DNA of 46,765 bases from Acidobacteriaceae bacterium (GCA_003134655.1 PLBY01000101.1:1-46765), one strand, 5' to 3'; numbered from the stretch's first letter, positions 15,472 through 25,673 are shown. The notes: a model not told the origin generated them from the letters alone. Numbers and translations: made by a program.

Positions 15472-16740
15472 ATGACAAACAGACTCCTTCTCATCTTTGC
15501 GTTGATTTCTTCTCTTGCTTTCGCGCAGGCGCCCGAAAAGGCGGCCACCGGCGCCCCGGATGTAGTCGTCAGTGCGCGCGCCCAGAAACTCCACGATTCG
15601 GCTTTGGTTGTGGATACGCATGCGGATACGCCGCAACGTTTTTTAGATGAGGGGTTCGATATCGGGTCGATGGATCCCAAGGACGCTGGCCACATCAGCC
15701 TCGACAAGGCGCGGCGCGGGAATTTGGAAGCGGAATTCTTTTCGATCTGGGTCGATCCGGAGACCAATCAGGGGCAGTTTGCGCGGCATACGTTTGATTT
15801 GATTGATTCGGTATATTTGCAGGCGGCGCGGCATCCGGACCAGATGGTGATGGCGTACTCACCCAACGACATCGACCGGGCGCACAAGGAGCACAAGCTG
15901 GCGGCGCTGATGGGGATTGAGGGCGGGCACTCGATTGAGAACGACATTCACTTGCTGCGCGATTACTACCGGCTCGGCGTGCGGTACATGACGCTGTCGT
16001 GGTCGAATACGAACGAGTGGGCCGACTCTTCGGGGGACATAGATGATCCGAAGGTGCAGCATCACAACGGGCTGACGGACTTCGGCAAGCAGGTGGTGCT
16101 GGAGATGAACCGACTGGGAATGATGGTCGACATTTCGCACGTGGCCGATAAGACGTTCTGGGATGCGATTGCGACGACCAAGGCGCCGGTGATTGCTTCG
16201 CACTCGTCGGCGCGGGCGTTGACGGATGCTCCGCGCAACATGACGGACGAGATGCTGAGGGCCGTCGCGAAGAACGGAGGCGTGGTGCAGGTGAATTTCT
16301 ACAACGGCTTTATCGATGAAGACTTTCGCAAGGCCATGATGGCGCAGCAAAAAGATGCGGCTGCCGCGGTCCAGAAGTATACGGACCAACTCAAATCCGA
16401 GGGCAAGCCCGTCAACTATGTGGATATCGACCGGATCGAGCGGGAGTGGATGGAGAAGATTTCGCGTCCACCGCTGAAATCGCTGATCGATCATATCGAT
16501 CACATCGCGAAGGTGGCGGGGATTGATCATGTGGGGCTGGGGTCCGATTTTGACGGGGTGAGCGGGGCGACGCCGCAGGGGATCGACTCAGCTGCGGATT
16601 TGCCGAAGATTACGCAGGCGCTGCTTGACCGTGGGTATAGCGCGGAGGACATCAAGAAGATTCTGGGCGGGAATCTGATGCGGGTGTTTCGGGAAGTGGA
16701 GGGCGTTAGCCACGAGATGCAGGCGGCGGCAGCAAAATAG
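15472..16740 (+). CDS. Secreted membrane dipeptidase (peptidase M19)
   Basis: 422 residues with a signal peptide (MTNRLLLIFALISSLAFA). It belongs to the M19 renal dipeptidase family of amidohydrolase-fold enzymes, which cleave dipeptides including those with a D-residue. Zinc ligands are visible: His50 and Asp52 (VDTHADT), bridging Glu150 (GIEGGHS), His223 (DISHV) and His244 (ASHSSARAL), with Asp359 (GSDFDG) at the active site. Length is in the family range. Location is periplasmic or lipid-independent secreted, since no lipobox is seen. ATG 15472 places the signal peptide correctly. It is monocistronic, flanked by repeats on both sides. A role in peptide scavenging or peptidoglycan turnover is inferred. 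Confidence 0.94.
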   Translation: MTNRLLLIFALISSLAFAQAPEKAATGAPDVVVSARAQKLHDSALVVDTHADTPQRFLDEGFDIGSMDPKDAGHISLDKARRGNLEAEFFSIWVDPETNQGQFARHTFDLIDSVYLQAARHPDQMVMAYSPNDIDRAHKEHKLAALMGIEGGHSIENDIHLLRDYYRLGVRYMTLSWSNTNEWADSSGDIDDPKVQHHNGLTDFGKQVVLEMNRLGMMVDISHVADKTFWDAIATTKAPVIASHSSARALTDAPRNMTDEMLRAVAKNGGVVQVNFYNGFIDEDFRKAMMAQQKDAAAAVQKYTDQLKSEGKPVNYVDIDRIEREWMEKISRPPLKSLIDHIDHIAKVAGIDHVGLGSDFDGVSGATPQGIDSAADLPKITQALLDRGYSAEDIKKILGGNLMRVFREVEGVSHEMQAAAAK

Positions 16741-16782
16741 GTTGCTTTTCTCGCGCTGGCTTCGGCTAGGTATGTTAAGACT

Positions 16783-16852
16783 GAGATCCCTTCGACTTCG
16801 CTCAGGGCAGGCTCTTCGCTCCGCCTGAAACGCGGCTCCACTCAGGATGACA
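16783..16852 (+). repeat. GATCC...GGATGAC interspersed repeat, extended copy
   Basis: GAGATCCCTTCGACTTCGCT, then a central insertion of about 25 bases, then CTCCACTCAGGATGACA. It shares both ends with the shorter copies. Confidence 0.7.
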
Positions 16853-16967
16853 AGGCTGGGATATGGCGACACTGACTTGTACTCCCATGAGGAAACGATG
16901 GGCGCGGCTGTCGTACAATGCAACGTTGCGCCGATTGCGGCAACACCTCTAATTCGCAAGGAGCTCT

Positions 16968-17723
16968 ATGCATAAAACATTCGCGATTTTAGTGATCATG
17001 GTGGCGGCATCAGTAGCACGGGGGCAGGCCAGTTCTGGGACACAGACCGCTCCTGCAGCCAAGACTGGCGCTGCTGCCCAGTCGAGTGGTGCGGCGAAGC
17101 CTGCCGTGCATGCGTCGACCAAGCCCACGGCCATCATCAACACCACGGCGGGCAAATTGACTTGCACTCTGTTTCCCGACAAGGCGCCGGTCGGCGTGGA
17201 GAATTTTATTGGGCTGGCGAGCGGGACCAAGGATTGGAAGAATCCGGTTAGCGGCGCTACGAAGCACGGGGTGCCTCTGTACGACGGGACGATCTTTCAT
17301 CGGGTGATTCCTGACTTTATGATTCAGGGCGGCGATCCGGCGGGTAATGGGACGGGTGATCCGGGTTACAAGTTTAAGAACGAAGTGTCGGCGGATCTGT
17401 TGTTTGACAAGCCGGGACGATTGGCTTATGCCAACTCCGGGCCGGGGACCAACGGCTCGCAGTTTTTTATCACCGAAGTTGCTGTGCCGCATCTGAATGG
17501 CGGGTACACGATATTTGGACAGTGCGATGAGGCTTCTGTGGAACTGGTGAAGCAGATTGCGCGCATGTCGAAGGATCCGTCGAATGACAAGCCGTTTCGT
17601 CCGGTGAAGATTATCCATATCACGATTGTTCGGAGTACGGGGGCAGCGCCGAAGCCGGTGGCCGGAACTGCGGCGAAGAAGCCTGCAGCTGCTGCTCCGA
17701 AAACGCCCGCGACACCCAATTAA
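16968..17723 (+). CDS. Secreted cyclophilin-type peptidyl-prolyl isomerase
   Basis: 251 residues: a signal peptide (MHKTFAILVIMVAASVARGQ), a 40-residue Ala/Thr linker, a cyclophilin domain (about 50-215) and an Ala/Pro/Lys-rich tail. Core motifs are present: FHRVIPDFMIQGGDPAGNGTG (catalytic Arg in FHRV), the GSQFFIT strand and YTIFGQ. It catalyses cis-trans isomerisation of proline bonds, probably in the periplasm, helping folding of exported proteins. The active-site Trp of animal cyclophilins is replaced, as is usual in bacteria. GAGCT lies just before ATG 16968. A cytoplasmic paralogue follows directly, suggesting duplication. Confidence 0.93.
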   Translation: MHKTFAILVIMVAASVARGQASSGTQTAPAAKTGAAAQSSGAAKPAVHASTKPTAIINTTAGKLTCTLFPDKAPVGVENFIGLASGTKDWKNPVSGATKHGVPLYDGTIFHRVIPDFMIQGGDPAGNGTGDPGYKFKNEVSADLLFDKPGRLAYANSGPGTNGSQFFITEVAVPHLNGGYTIFGQCDEASVELVKQIARMSKDPSNDKPFRPVKIIHITIVRSTGAAPKPVAGTAAKKPAAAAPKTPATPN

Positions 17724-17790
17724 ACCGTAGTTGCCGACGCAACCGTTCAAGTCACCGGTAGGCCCTAACAAATTGTGGTGCTATTGAGTG

Positions 17791-17836
17791 CGAGGGCGAG
17801 TCGCCCTCGCGACAGCCGGCGGGACGCCGGCGCTAC
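17791..17836 (+). repeat. Double-hairpin repeat ending GCCGGCGCTAC, copy 1
   Basis: GAGGGCGA pairs with TCGCCCTC, then GCCGGC pairs with GCCGGC around GGGAC, ending GCTAC. Same design as 24998-25048 and 25824-25874, all in the same orientation. It precedes the second cyclophilin gene. Confidence 0.85.
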
Positions 17837-17856
17837 TATTACTCGAAAGGAATTTT

Positions 17857-18384
17857 ATGACTCGACAACCTGGACTTTATGCCACGTTTGAAACTTCGGA
17901 AGGAACCATTGTTTGCCGATTGTTTGAAAGAGACGCGCCGAAGACGGTTGCTAACTTTGTGGAACTCGCGGAGGGGAAACGCGAGTGGACGCATCCCACG
18001 TCGCGCAAGAAATCGAAAGACCGGCTGTACGATGGAACGATTTTTCACCGCGTGATTCCCGACTTCATGGTTCAGGGTGGCGATCCACAGGGCACGGGGA
18101 TGGGTGGGCCGGGATATCAGTTCGAAGATGAGACCAAGGGGTCGCCGCACAAATTCGACAAGCCGGGCAAACTGGCGATGGCGAATGCCGGACCGAACAC
18201 GAATGGATCGCAGTTCTTTATTACGACTGTGGCGACCGATTGGCTGACGGGCAAGCACACGATTTTTGGCGAGGTGGTGGAGGGACAGGACGTCGCGGTG
18301 AAGATTACGGGAGTTCCCCAGAATCGCCAGAATCGGCCGAATAAGGATGTGGTGCTGAAGAAGGTGACGATCGAGAAGGTATGA
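17857..18384 (+). CDS. Cytoplasmic cyclophilin-type peptidyl-prolyl isomerase
   Basis: 175 residues, a single cyclophilin domain without a signal peptide. It has FHRVIPDFMVQGGDPQGTG, GSQFFITTVATDWL and HTIFGEVVEGQDV, matching PpiB-type enzymes. It catalyses proline isomerisation in the cytoplasm. The frame stays open to 17788, but those codons fall within the double-hairpin repeat; AAAGGAA lies 8 bases before ATG 17857, which is therefore used. It lies 134 bases after the secreted paralogue. The two share the central domain but differ in signal peptide and tail. Confidence 0.95.
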   Translation: MTRQPGLYATFETSEGTIVCRLFERDAPKTVANFVELAEGKREWTHPTSRKKSKDRLYDGTIFHRVIPDFMVQGGDPQGTGMGGPGYQFEDETKGSPHKFDKPGKLAMANAGPNTNGSQFFITTVATDWLTGKHTIFGEVVEGQDVAVKITGVPQNRQNRPNKDVVLKKVTIEKV

Positions 18385-18460
18385 TCGGTCACGGGCCGTG
18401 CGTTTTATTGACTTGCCCAAGGTGCCCACGTAGGATTCTCTTCCGTCGATCGGGCAAAGC

Positions 18461-20926
18461 ATGATCGGGCAGACTATTTCTCACTATCGCCTCGTCGAGA
18501 AGCTGGGCGGCGGCGGTATGGGCGTGGTGTACAAAGCGGAGGACCTTAAGCTCCGCCGCTTTGTGGCGCTTAAGTTCCTGCCCGATGATGTCGCCAAAGA
18601 TCCGCAGGCCCTGGCCCGCTTCCAACGCGAGGCTCAAGCGGCGTCTGCCTTGAACCATCCCAACATCTGCACGATTTACGAGATTGATGAGTACCAGGGC
18701 CAGGCATTTATTGCCATGGAGTTTCTGGATGGCCTGACGCTTAAGCATGCCATCGGCTCCAAGCCCATGGACAACGAGAAGCTGGTGGCGCTGGCGATTG
18801 AGATCGCCGATGCGCTGGATGCCGCTCACGTAGAAGGGATTGTGCACCGCGACATCAAGCCGGCGAACATCTTCGTCACCAAGCGCGGGCACGCGAAGAT
18901 CCTCGACTTTGGACTGGCGAAAGTCGCGGCGGGCCGAGGGACGGCAAAGTCGCTGGACAAAACGCAGACGCTGGACGAGGCGCATCTGACCAGCCCGGGG
19001 ACGATGGTGGGCACCGTGGCCTATATGTCGCCGGAGCAGGTGCGGGGGCGCGACCTGGATGCGCGCAGCGACCTGTTTTCGTTTGGCGCCGTGCTGTATG
19101 AAATGGCGACGGGCGATGTTCCCTTCCATGGCGAAAGCTCGGCGGTCATTTGCGAAGCCATCATGAATCGGGCGCCGGTTCCGGCGGTCCGGCTCAATCA
19201 TGATGTGCCGGCGCGGCTGGAAGACATCATCAACAAGGCGTTCGAGAAAGATATCAACCTGCGGTATCAGCATGCCTCGGAGATGCGCGGCGACTTGCAG
19301 CGGCTGAAGCGGGACACGGAGTCGGGGCGGAGCCAGATGTTGGAGTCGTCGGCGAAAACGGAGAGTGGAGCTGGACCGACGAGTTCGGGGCAGCGCAGCG
19401 CGGTCGCCGAGAGCAGGGCGGCGGCTACGAGTGGGAAGAGCGCTTACGGGAAGGTTGCTTTGGCAGTCGGCGCGATCGCAGCGATGGTGTTGGGCGTTAT
19501 TTATTGGCAAGGACGGAAGGCGTCAAAGTCAGCGGCGAGTTCTGCCAATCCGCGAACGGTCGCCGTCCTTCCTCTGCAGAACATGGGAGCAGAGAAGGAT
19601 CTGGATTTTCTTCGGCTTGGGCTGGCGGACGAGATTGCAACCTCGCTGAGCTATGTGCGTTCGCTGTCGATTCGCCCGTTTTCGACGACCAGCAAGTACG
19701 ACTCGCCGACTCTCGATGTGCAGGAAGCGGGTCACGCGATGCATGTGACGGACGTGGTGACTGGGCACTTTCTGAAGGAAGGTTCCCAGCTGCAGATTAC
19801 GCTGGAAGCGATTGATGTCGAGAACAACCGCACTGAATGGCGCGACACCATGACTGTGGCCGCGCCGGACATGATTGCGATGCGGGGACAGATCACGGCG
19901 AAGGTGCGTCAAGGGCTGGTTCCGGCGCTGGGCGCGGGAGCGGATTCAGCGGAAGGGGCCACGCGTCCGAAGAACGAAGAGGCTTACGATTTATACCTGC
20001 GTAGCATCGCGGTGCCGCACGATCCGGCTCCCAATAAAGATGCGATTGCCATGCTGGAGCGCGCGGTGGGACTGGACCCTTCCTATGCGCCGGCATGGAA
20101 TGCTCTGGGACGCCGCTACCATTACGATTCGGCCTATTCCAACGGCGGGGAGCCAGCGTTTCAACGCGCGAACGCAGCGTTTGAGCGAGCGCTGGCACTC
20201 GATCCGAACTTTATCGATCCGGCGGGAGAGTTGACGGGGGCTCAGGTTGAACGAGGTCAATTCGTCAGGGCGTATCAGGATGCAAAAGCGCTGGTAGATC
20301 GGCATCCCGAGAAGGCCAGCGCCCACTTCGCACTGTCGTATGTGCTTCGCTACGGTGGGGCCATTGAGGAATCGGCGCGCGAGTGTGATACCGCGTCGGC
20401 GCTGGATCCGGGGAATTATGCGTTTCGCTCGTGCGTGTTCACGTTCGAACAACTGGGCAACTACGCGCGGGCGAAGGATTTTCTTGATCTGGATGCCTGG
20501 TCGGCCTGGGCCGCGAGCAATATGATCCGCCTTTACATTCGCGACGGAAACCTGGGGCCCGTCCGGGACCTTGCCGAAAAATTCAGGGATCAGCAGTGGA
20601 GCCCCGAGATGCTGGCGTGCGTCGATCACCGCGGTTCGGAGAATGCAGCGAAGCTCGCGCAGCAAGAGGCAGAGAAGGTTTTTGCCGACCCTGACCCCGA
20701 AGTGCACTATGTCGTAGCGAGTGACGCGCTGTTCTGCGGACAGAAAGCACTCGCGCTGCGGATGATCAAGACTTCGATCGAAGGGCACTACTGTCCGTAT
20801 GAGGGACTGCGGAACGATTCGATATGGGCTGAACTCAGGGGCGCGCCTGAGTTTTCCGAACTGCTCGCTGGGGCGAAGAAGTGCCAGGAGGATTTTCTGG
20901 CGCAGAGAGCGCAATCCGTACGCTGA
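18461..20926 (+). CDS. Transmembrane Ser/Thr protein kinase with TolB-like and TPR output
   Basis: 821 residues. An active-looking kinase domain lies at about 9-285: glycine loop [14 protein letters not shown], Lys38 (VALKFL), Glu58, HRDIKPAN (129-136), DFG (149-151) and the SPE triplet of the activation segment. Residues 285-330 form a linker, 331-349 one membrane helix, then an extracytoplasmic part opening with a TolB/adenylate-cyclase-associated domain ([26 protein letters not shown]) followed by TPR-like helices (500-750). Such kinases are abundant in Acidobacteriota and signal from the envelope. The target is unknown. ATG 18461 starts directly at the kinase. It stands alone, convergent with the toxin-antitoxin pair. 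Confidence 0.93.
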   Translation: MIGQTISHYRLVEKLGGGGMGVVYKAEDLKLRRFVALKFLPDDVAKDPQALARFQREAQAASALNHPNICTIYEIDEYQGQAFIAMEFLDGLTLKHAIGSKPMDNEKLVALAIEIADALDAAHVEGIVHRDIKPANIFVTKRGHAKILDFGLAKVAAGRGTAKSLDKTQTLDEAHLTSPGTMVGTVAYMSPEQVRGRDLDARSDLFSFGAVLYEMATGDVPFHGESSAVICEAIMNRAPVPAVRLNHDVPARLEDIINKAFEKDINLRYQHASEMRGDLQRLKRDTESGRSQMLESSAKTESGAGPTSSGQRSAVAESRAAATSGKSAYGKVALAVGAIAAMVLGVIYWQGRKASKSAASSANPRTVAVLPLQNMGAEKDLDFLRLGLADEIATSLSYVRSLSIRPFSTTSKYDSPTLDVQEAGHAMHVTDVVTGHFLKEGSQLQITLEAIDVENNRTEWRDTMTVAAPDMIAMRGQITAKVRQGLVPALGAGADSAEGATRPKNEEAYDLYLRSIAVPHDPAPNKDAIAMLERAVGLDPSYAPAWNALGRRYHYDSAYSNGGEPAFQRANAAFERALALDPNFIDPAGELTGAQVERGQFVRAYQDAKALVDRHPEKASAHFALSYVLRYGGAIEESARECDTASALDPGNYAFRSCVFTFEQLGNYARAKDFLDLDAWSAWAASNMIRLYIRDGNLGPVRDLAEKFRDQQWSPEMLACVDHRGSENAAKLAQQEAEKVFADPDPEVHYVVASDALFCGQKALALRMIKTSIEGHYCPYEGLRNDSIWAELRGAPEFSELLAGAKKCQEDFLAQRAQSVR

Positions 20927-20956
20927 AGAAGTGCCGATCAGCGTGGGATGGAGGGT

Positions 20957-21352
20957 TCAACGATTCGGCAGCACGTCAATGTCCGGCAATCTGGCAAGTT
21001 GTTCGTCGGCAGTCACCAGAGTTAGACCGAACACCTTTGCAGTCGCGGCGATAAAACCGTCCGCCGGATCGTTGTGAGGCAGCTTTAACGAAGATATCGC
21101 GAGCGCCACTTCAAATGTGAGCGGCGCCTCGCGAATCCTCAGTCGATTGAGATTGTCGTAGATCCAGCTAACAGCATCTGGGATCAACTTCAAGCGACCT
21201 TTGTCATGAAGTAGCCGCAGTTCCCAAACACTGACCGCCGACAGCCAAATTTCATTCCCTGGATTGACTAACTCTCGGGCGACTCGGGCAGAGAGGCGCT
21301 GCGGCTCTAAACTGCCCCAAACCCAAATGTGTGTATCCAGAAGCAGTTTCAA
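20957..21352 (-). CDS. PIN-domain toxin of a type II toxin-antitoxin pair
   Basis: 131 residues, a PIN ribonuclease domain of the VapC-like (COG3744) group. Acidic active-site candidates are in place: Asp6 (LLDTHIWVW), Glu44 (SVWEL), Asp95/Asp98 (HNDPADGF) and Asp116 (TADEQL). These toxins cut specific RNAs (tRNA or rRNA) when freed from their antitoxin. Its ATG overlaps the antitoxin stop (ATGA, 21349-21352), so translation is coupled. Length is typical. It converges on the kinase gene with 30 bases between stops. Confidence 0.92.
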   Translation of the reverse strand: MKLLLDTHIWVWGSLEPQRLSARVARELVNPGNEIWLSAVSVWELRLLHDKGRLKLIPDAVSWIYDNLNRLRIREAPLTFEVALAISSLKLPHNDPADGFIAATAKVFGLTLVTADEQLARLPDIDVLPNR

Positions 21353-21591
21353 TCGCGACCGGCTTCCCAGTCTTCAATACTGCCGGTTGGACCGACGATA
21401 TCGCCCATAATGGCGCCTGTGCCCGCCATGCAGCCTAGCCAACTTTTCGGCTGTTCATCCGGCGTAGGGGGCACTACTTCGGCCACGGGCTTGCCGAAGC
21501 GGGTTATGCGAATCGGCTTGCGCGTCTTGCGGACCTCTTCCAGAATGCCAAGGCACTTGGCTTTGAAGACCGAGATGGCGACTTCTTTCAT
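21349..21591 (-). CDS. Phd/YefM-type antitoxin
   Basis: 80 residues. The N-terminal half has the Phd/YefM DNA-binding pattern (EVAISVFKAKCLGILEEVRKTRKPIRITRFGKPVAEVVP), the C-terminal 35 residues are the presumed toxin-binding tail. It should bind and neutralise the PIN toxin and repress their shared promoter. It precedes the toxin with a 4-base overlap, the usual order. The promoter carries two identical 11-base motifs directly upstream (see the regulatory entry). No ribosome binding site precedes the ATG; the mRNA may be leaderless. Confidence 0.92.
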   Translation of the reverse strand: MKEVAISVFKAKCLGILEEVRKTRKPIRITRFGKPVAEVVPPTPDEQPKSWLGCMAGTGAIMGDIVGPTGSIEDWEAGRD

Positions 21592-21597
21592 GTTCCA

Positions 21598-21626
21598 TTT
21601 ATACCATGGTCAATAACCATGGTCAA
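21598..21626 (-). promoter_or_regulatory. Toxin-antitoxin promoter with two operator-like repeats
   Basis: On the minus strand TTGACC and TATAAA are 17 bases apart, a near-consensus sigma-70 promoter. The motif TTGACCATGGT (containing the palindrome ACCATGGT) occurs twice, 21616-21626 and 21603-21613, offset by 13 bases, one covering the -35 and the other abutting the -10. The layout fits autorepression by the antitoxin. The start site would fall at about the antitoxin ATG (21591). Confidence 0.75.
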
Positions 21627-21727
21627 CTTCACTCTGCTAATTATAGAGCCATCGGGTGCTAGGATGATGCCCTGACATGAACCTCTACCCTACGCTCGTT
21701 GCCAGCACCATATCTCCGGAAGACATT

Positions 21728-22264
21728 ATGAAGGTGCTCATCTTTGCGCTCGGGTGTATTGCATTGTTGGGGCTGGGGCGCTGGAGTTCGCGTTTGGGTA
21801 GTGGCGGATATGAGGATGCCGGGAGCGAGGTGCGCGTTTCGAGTTCGCGGCCCTTGGGCCAACAGGAGGAGTCTCCGCGGGTTTGGGCTCCAGGGGCGGA
21901 GGAGGTCGCGGCCTCGTTTCCTCTTGACCCGCTGCTGGGCAAGATTCGCATTAAGAAGTTCTTCTTCGAGAAAGTGGATGCGATTCCGGGGCCAGACGAT
22001 CCGAGTGTGTTTGCCGACGAGTTGCACGTCCAACTGTACGATCCGGACTCGGGCCATTGGTGGTGGCAGTCCTATTTTGTGGCGACGCCGCAGGGACTGG
22101 CTCAGATTCTGCGGGAGAAGGCTTGGAAGTACCTGCATGCTCCGCAAATACTGGTGCTGCCGCGATACGATTTGGAAGAGATTCGGCGGGCGGTGGTCAG
22201 CCGGATCATGGCGGACCATGAGTTCTTCAACGACAAGGAACAAGCTGAAGAGGAGTCGCTCTGA
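21728..22264 (+). CDS. Single-pass membrane protein of unknown function
   Basis: 178 residues from ATG 21728. An N-terminal membrane anchor or signal (MKVLIFALGCIALLGLGRW) is followed by an unstructured stretch and a compact domain from about residue 75 (KIRIKKFFFEKVDAIPGPDD, then LHVQLYDPDSGHWWWQSYFVAT). The frame is open back to ATG 21677, but GGAAG just upstream and the hydrophobic N-terminus favour 21728. I do not recognise the family. It converges on mdh, with a hairpin in between. Confidence 0.65.
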   Translation: MKVLIFALGCIALLGLGRWSSRLGSGGYEDAGSEVRVSSSRPLGQQEESPRVWAPGAEEVAASFPLDPLLGKIRIKKFFFEKVDAIPGPDDPSVFADELHVQLYDPDSGHWWWQSYFVATPQGLAQILREKAWKYLHAPQILVLPRYDLEEIRRAVVSRIMADHEFFNDKEQAEEESL

Positions 22265-22273
22265 GAGAAACAA

Positions 22274-22295
22274 ATCCCGCCTCGTAAGGCGGGAT
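22274..22295 (-). terminator. Terminator hairpin downstream of mdh
   Basis: ATCCCGCC (22274-22281) pairs with GGCGGGAT (22288-22295). Read on the minus strand it lies 27 bases after the mdh stop and is followed by TTGTTTC. It may serve both convergent genes. Confidence 0.7.
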
Positions 22296-22321
22296 CTGAA
22301 TAATCAGTCAGACTTTTAGAA

Positions 22322-23437
<1,116 letters not shown>

Positions 23438-23445
<8 letters not shown>

Positions 23446-24856
23446 GCACTACTGCATCCATATTTTCGATCACGTGTCCGGCGAACTCGCTGGTTTTCAC
23501 TTTGGTGGAGCCGGGCATCAGGCGCTCGAAGTCGTAGGTGACTTTCTTTTGCTCGATGGTGCGCTCCATGCTCTGCTCGATCAGGTCGGCGGCTTCGTTC
23601 CAGCCGAGGTGGCGGAACATCATGACGCCGGAGAGGATCACGGAGCCGGGATTGATGACGTCTTTGTCGGCGTACTTCGGGGCTGTTCCGTGGGTGGCTT
23701 CGAAAATGGCATAGCCGTCGCCGATGTTGGCGCCGGGGGCGATTCCCAGGCCGCCTACCTGGGCGGCGCAGGCGTCGGAAATGTAGTCGCCGTTCAGGTT
23801 CGGGCAGGCGAGCACGGAGTATTCGTCGGCCCGGGTCACGACTTGCTGGAAGATCGAGTCGGCGATGCGGTCGTTGATCATGATCTTCTTCTTCCACGCG
23901 CCGTTGCCGTGCGTCGCGTAGATGGCATCGAGGACTTGTTTCACTTCTTTTTCGACAGCCTGGCGAAATGCCGGGGGAGCGAACTCCATGCCGGGCTCGA
24001 CCGCTTCGGCATTCTGCGCGACGGTCAGGTTCGGACCCTTGTCTTTGTTGCCGACGATCCAGCTCTCGCGTTCGGTGATGACCTTGTCGCGGAATTCCTG
24101 GGTGGCAACCTCGTATCCCCACTGGCGGAAGGCGCCCTCGGTGAATTTCTGAATGTTGCCCTTGTGCACCAGCGTGACGCTTTTGAGGCCATTTGTAATC
24201 GCGTGCTGAATCGCCATGCGGACCAGGCGCTTGGTTCCGGTCACGGAGATCGGCTTGATGCCGATGCCGGAATCGAGGCGAATCTGATTTTTGCCGCCTT
24301 TCAGCATGTCTTTGTTGAGGAACTCGATGAGACGGGCGCAGTCGGCAGTTCCCTGCTCCCACTCGACGCCGGCATAGACGTCTTCGGTGTTCTCGCGGAA
24401 GATGACGACGTTCATGCGCTCGGGATGCTTCACCGGCGAAGGCACGCCTTTGTAATATTTCACGGGACGCACGCAGCAGTAGAGATCGAGAATCTGGCGC
24501 AGGGCGACGTTGAGCGAGCGGATGCCGCCGCCCACGGGCGTGGTCAGCGGACCCTTGATGGCGACGCGAAACTCTCGGACGGCATCGACGGAATCATCGG
24601 GCAGCCACGTATCGAACTTGGCTTTGGCTTTTTCTCCGGCGAAAACTTCATACCAGGCGACGCGGCGCTTGCCTTTGTAGGCCTTCTCGACGGCTGCATT
24701 GAAGACGCGGAGCGAGGCTTTCCAGATGTCGCGGCCGGTGCCATCGCCTTCGATGAAGGGGATGATTGGGTTATCCGGGACATCGTACTTGCCGTTTGCA
24801 TAACCGATTTTCTTTCCGTCCGCGGGTACAGCTACGCCGTTATAAGAGCCAGCCAT
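23438..24856 (-). CDS. icd: Isocitrate dehydrogenase (NADP-dependent type)
   Basis: 472 residues. It converts isocitrate to 2-oxoglutarate and CO2, feeding the TCA cycle and, through 2-oxoglutarate, the glutamine synthetase reaction. Motifs: [12 protein letters not shown] near the N-terminus, the isocitrate-binding [19 protein letters not shown] with the phosphorylation-loop-like region [24 protein letters not shown], the Asp metal ligands in [15 protein letters not shown], and [15 protein letters not shown]. It is somewhat longer than E. coli Icd (416). ATG 24856 is chosen since GGAGG lies 7 bases upstream; a GTG at 24904 would overlap the -10 box. The 3' end runs into a tandem repeat and mdh follows. 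Confidence 0.96.
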
Positions 24857-24905
24857 GCACAAGCCTCCGCTATGATGTTTTGCGTCTTTATTTGGAAAAC
24901 TCACA

Positions 24906-24911
24906 ATTATA
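24906..24911 (-). promoter_or_regulatory. Probable -10 box of icd
   Basis: A perfect TATAAT on the minus strand, about 50 bases before the icd ATG. The -35 region (CTACTG at 17 bases) is poor, so an activator may be needed. Confidence 0.4.
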
Positions 24912-24997
24912 AAGAACTAGCGCGCAAACAGTAGATTATTCTTGCTTTCGTCGTCCTTGTGCCATAATTCCTGATGCTGAGTCGGCTAAGCTTTCCG

Positions 24998-25048
24998 GGC
25001 TCCGAGGGCGAGACGCCCACGGGACAGCCGGCGGGACGCCGGCGCTAC
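24998..25048 (+). repeat. Double-hairpin repeat ending GCCGGCGCTAC, copy 2
   Basis: GGCTCCGAGGGCGAGACGCC... then GGACAGCCGGCGGGACGCCGGCGCTAC-type second hairpin. Same order and orientation as 17791-17836 and 25824-25874. It lies 19 bases before the next gene. Confidence 0.85.
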
Positions 25049-25067
25049 CAATAGCCTGTGAGGTTCT

Positions 25068-25574
25068 ATGAGATCTGCTTCTCGCTTCGCGTCCGTGATG
25101 TTTGCGTGCTTGCTTTTTGCCGGGGCGCTTTCGAGCAACGCGTTCGCTGACGGCGCTCGCGATCGCACCCAATTCGGGCGGAGCATCACCATCGCGCCTG
25201 GAGACGATGCGTCCGACGTGACCTGCTTTGGCTGCAGCGTTCGGGTGCGGGGACATGTCGATGGAGACGTAACCACCTTTGGTGGAAGCATTGTGGTTGA
25301 GGATGACGGGCAGATCGGTGGCGATACGACTTCGTTTGGCGGCGATGTGCGCCTCGACAAGGGAGTGAAGGTCGCGGGCGGTGTCACTGTGTTCGGAGGC
25401 CGACTGCGCCGCGATGCCGCGGCCGTGGTAAGCGGAGATGTCACCGCTTTCAGCGGGACGGGCTGGCTGTTTCTGGTGTTCGGGCTTCCGTTGGTGATGT
25501 TGGGAGCGGTTTTCGCATTGGTGATCTGGCTTGTGCGGCGGTTGATGCGGCCGGCTATTCCAGTGGCGGCATGA
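25068..25574 (+). CDS. Exported bactofilin-like repeat protein
   Basis: 168 residues: a signal peptide (MRSASRFASVMFACLLFAGA...NAFA), a middle part (40-125) of short beta-helix-like repeats (VRGHVDGDVTTFGGSI, GQIGGDTTSFGGDV, VKVAGGVTVFGG), and a C-terminal membrane helix (WLFLVFGLPLVMLGAVFALV) followed by RRLMRP. The repeats recall polymer-forming bactofilin strands (GxVxGDVxxxGG), but bactofilins are cytoplasmic. Here the domain should be outside the cytoplasm and membrane-tethered at its C-terminus. Similar proteins are often annotated as polymer-forming cytoskeletal; a role is not established. It stands alone between repeats. Confidence 0.7.
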   Translation: MRSASRFASVMFACLLFAGALSSNAFADGARDRTQFGRSITIAPGDDASDVTCFGCSVRVRGHVDGDVTTFGGSIVVEDDGQIGGDTTSFGGDVRLDKGVKVAGGVTVFGGRLRRDAAAVVSGDVTAFSGTGWLFLVFGLPLVMLGAVFALVIWLVRRLMRPAIPVAA

Positions 25575-25673
25575 GGTTCAGGCACGTCAGGGGCTTGAAA
25601 CCCCGGATCATTTGGAGCGTCTAACAGCACGACTAAAGTGAGCCCTTCCGGGATTCGGTTAGCGTTGGTGGAG

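Noticed and set aside
20957..21591. Defence island around the toxin-antitoxin pair
   Set aside because: Neighbours are a Ser/Thr kinase and a TCA-cycle gene; no restriction, nuclease or phage genes are near.
23474..24934. 486-codon open frame on the plus strand opposite icd
   Set aside because: Fully antisense to icd, which has all catalytic motifs; no ribosome binding site or family resemblance.
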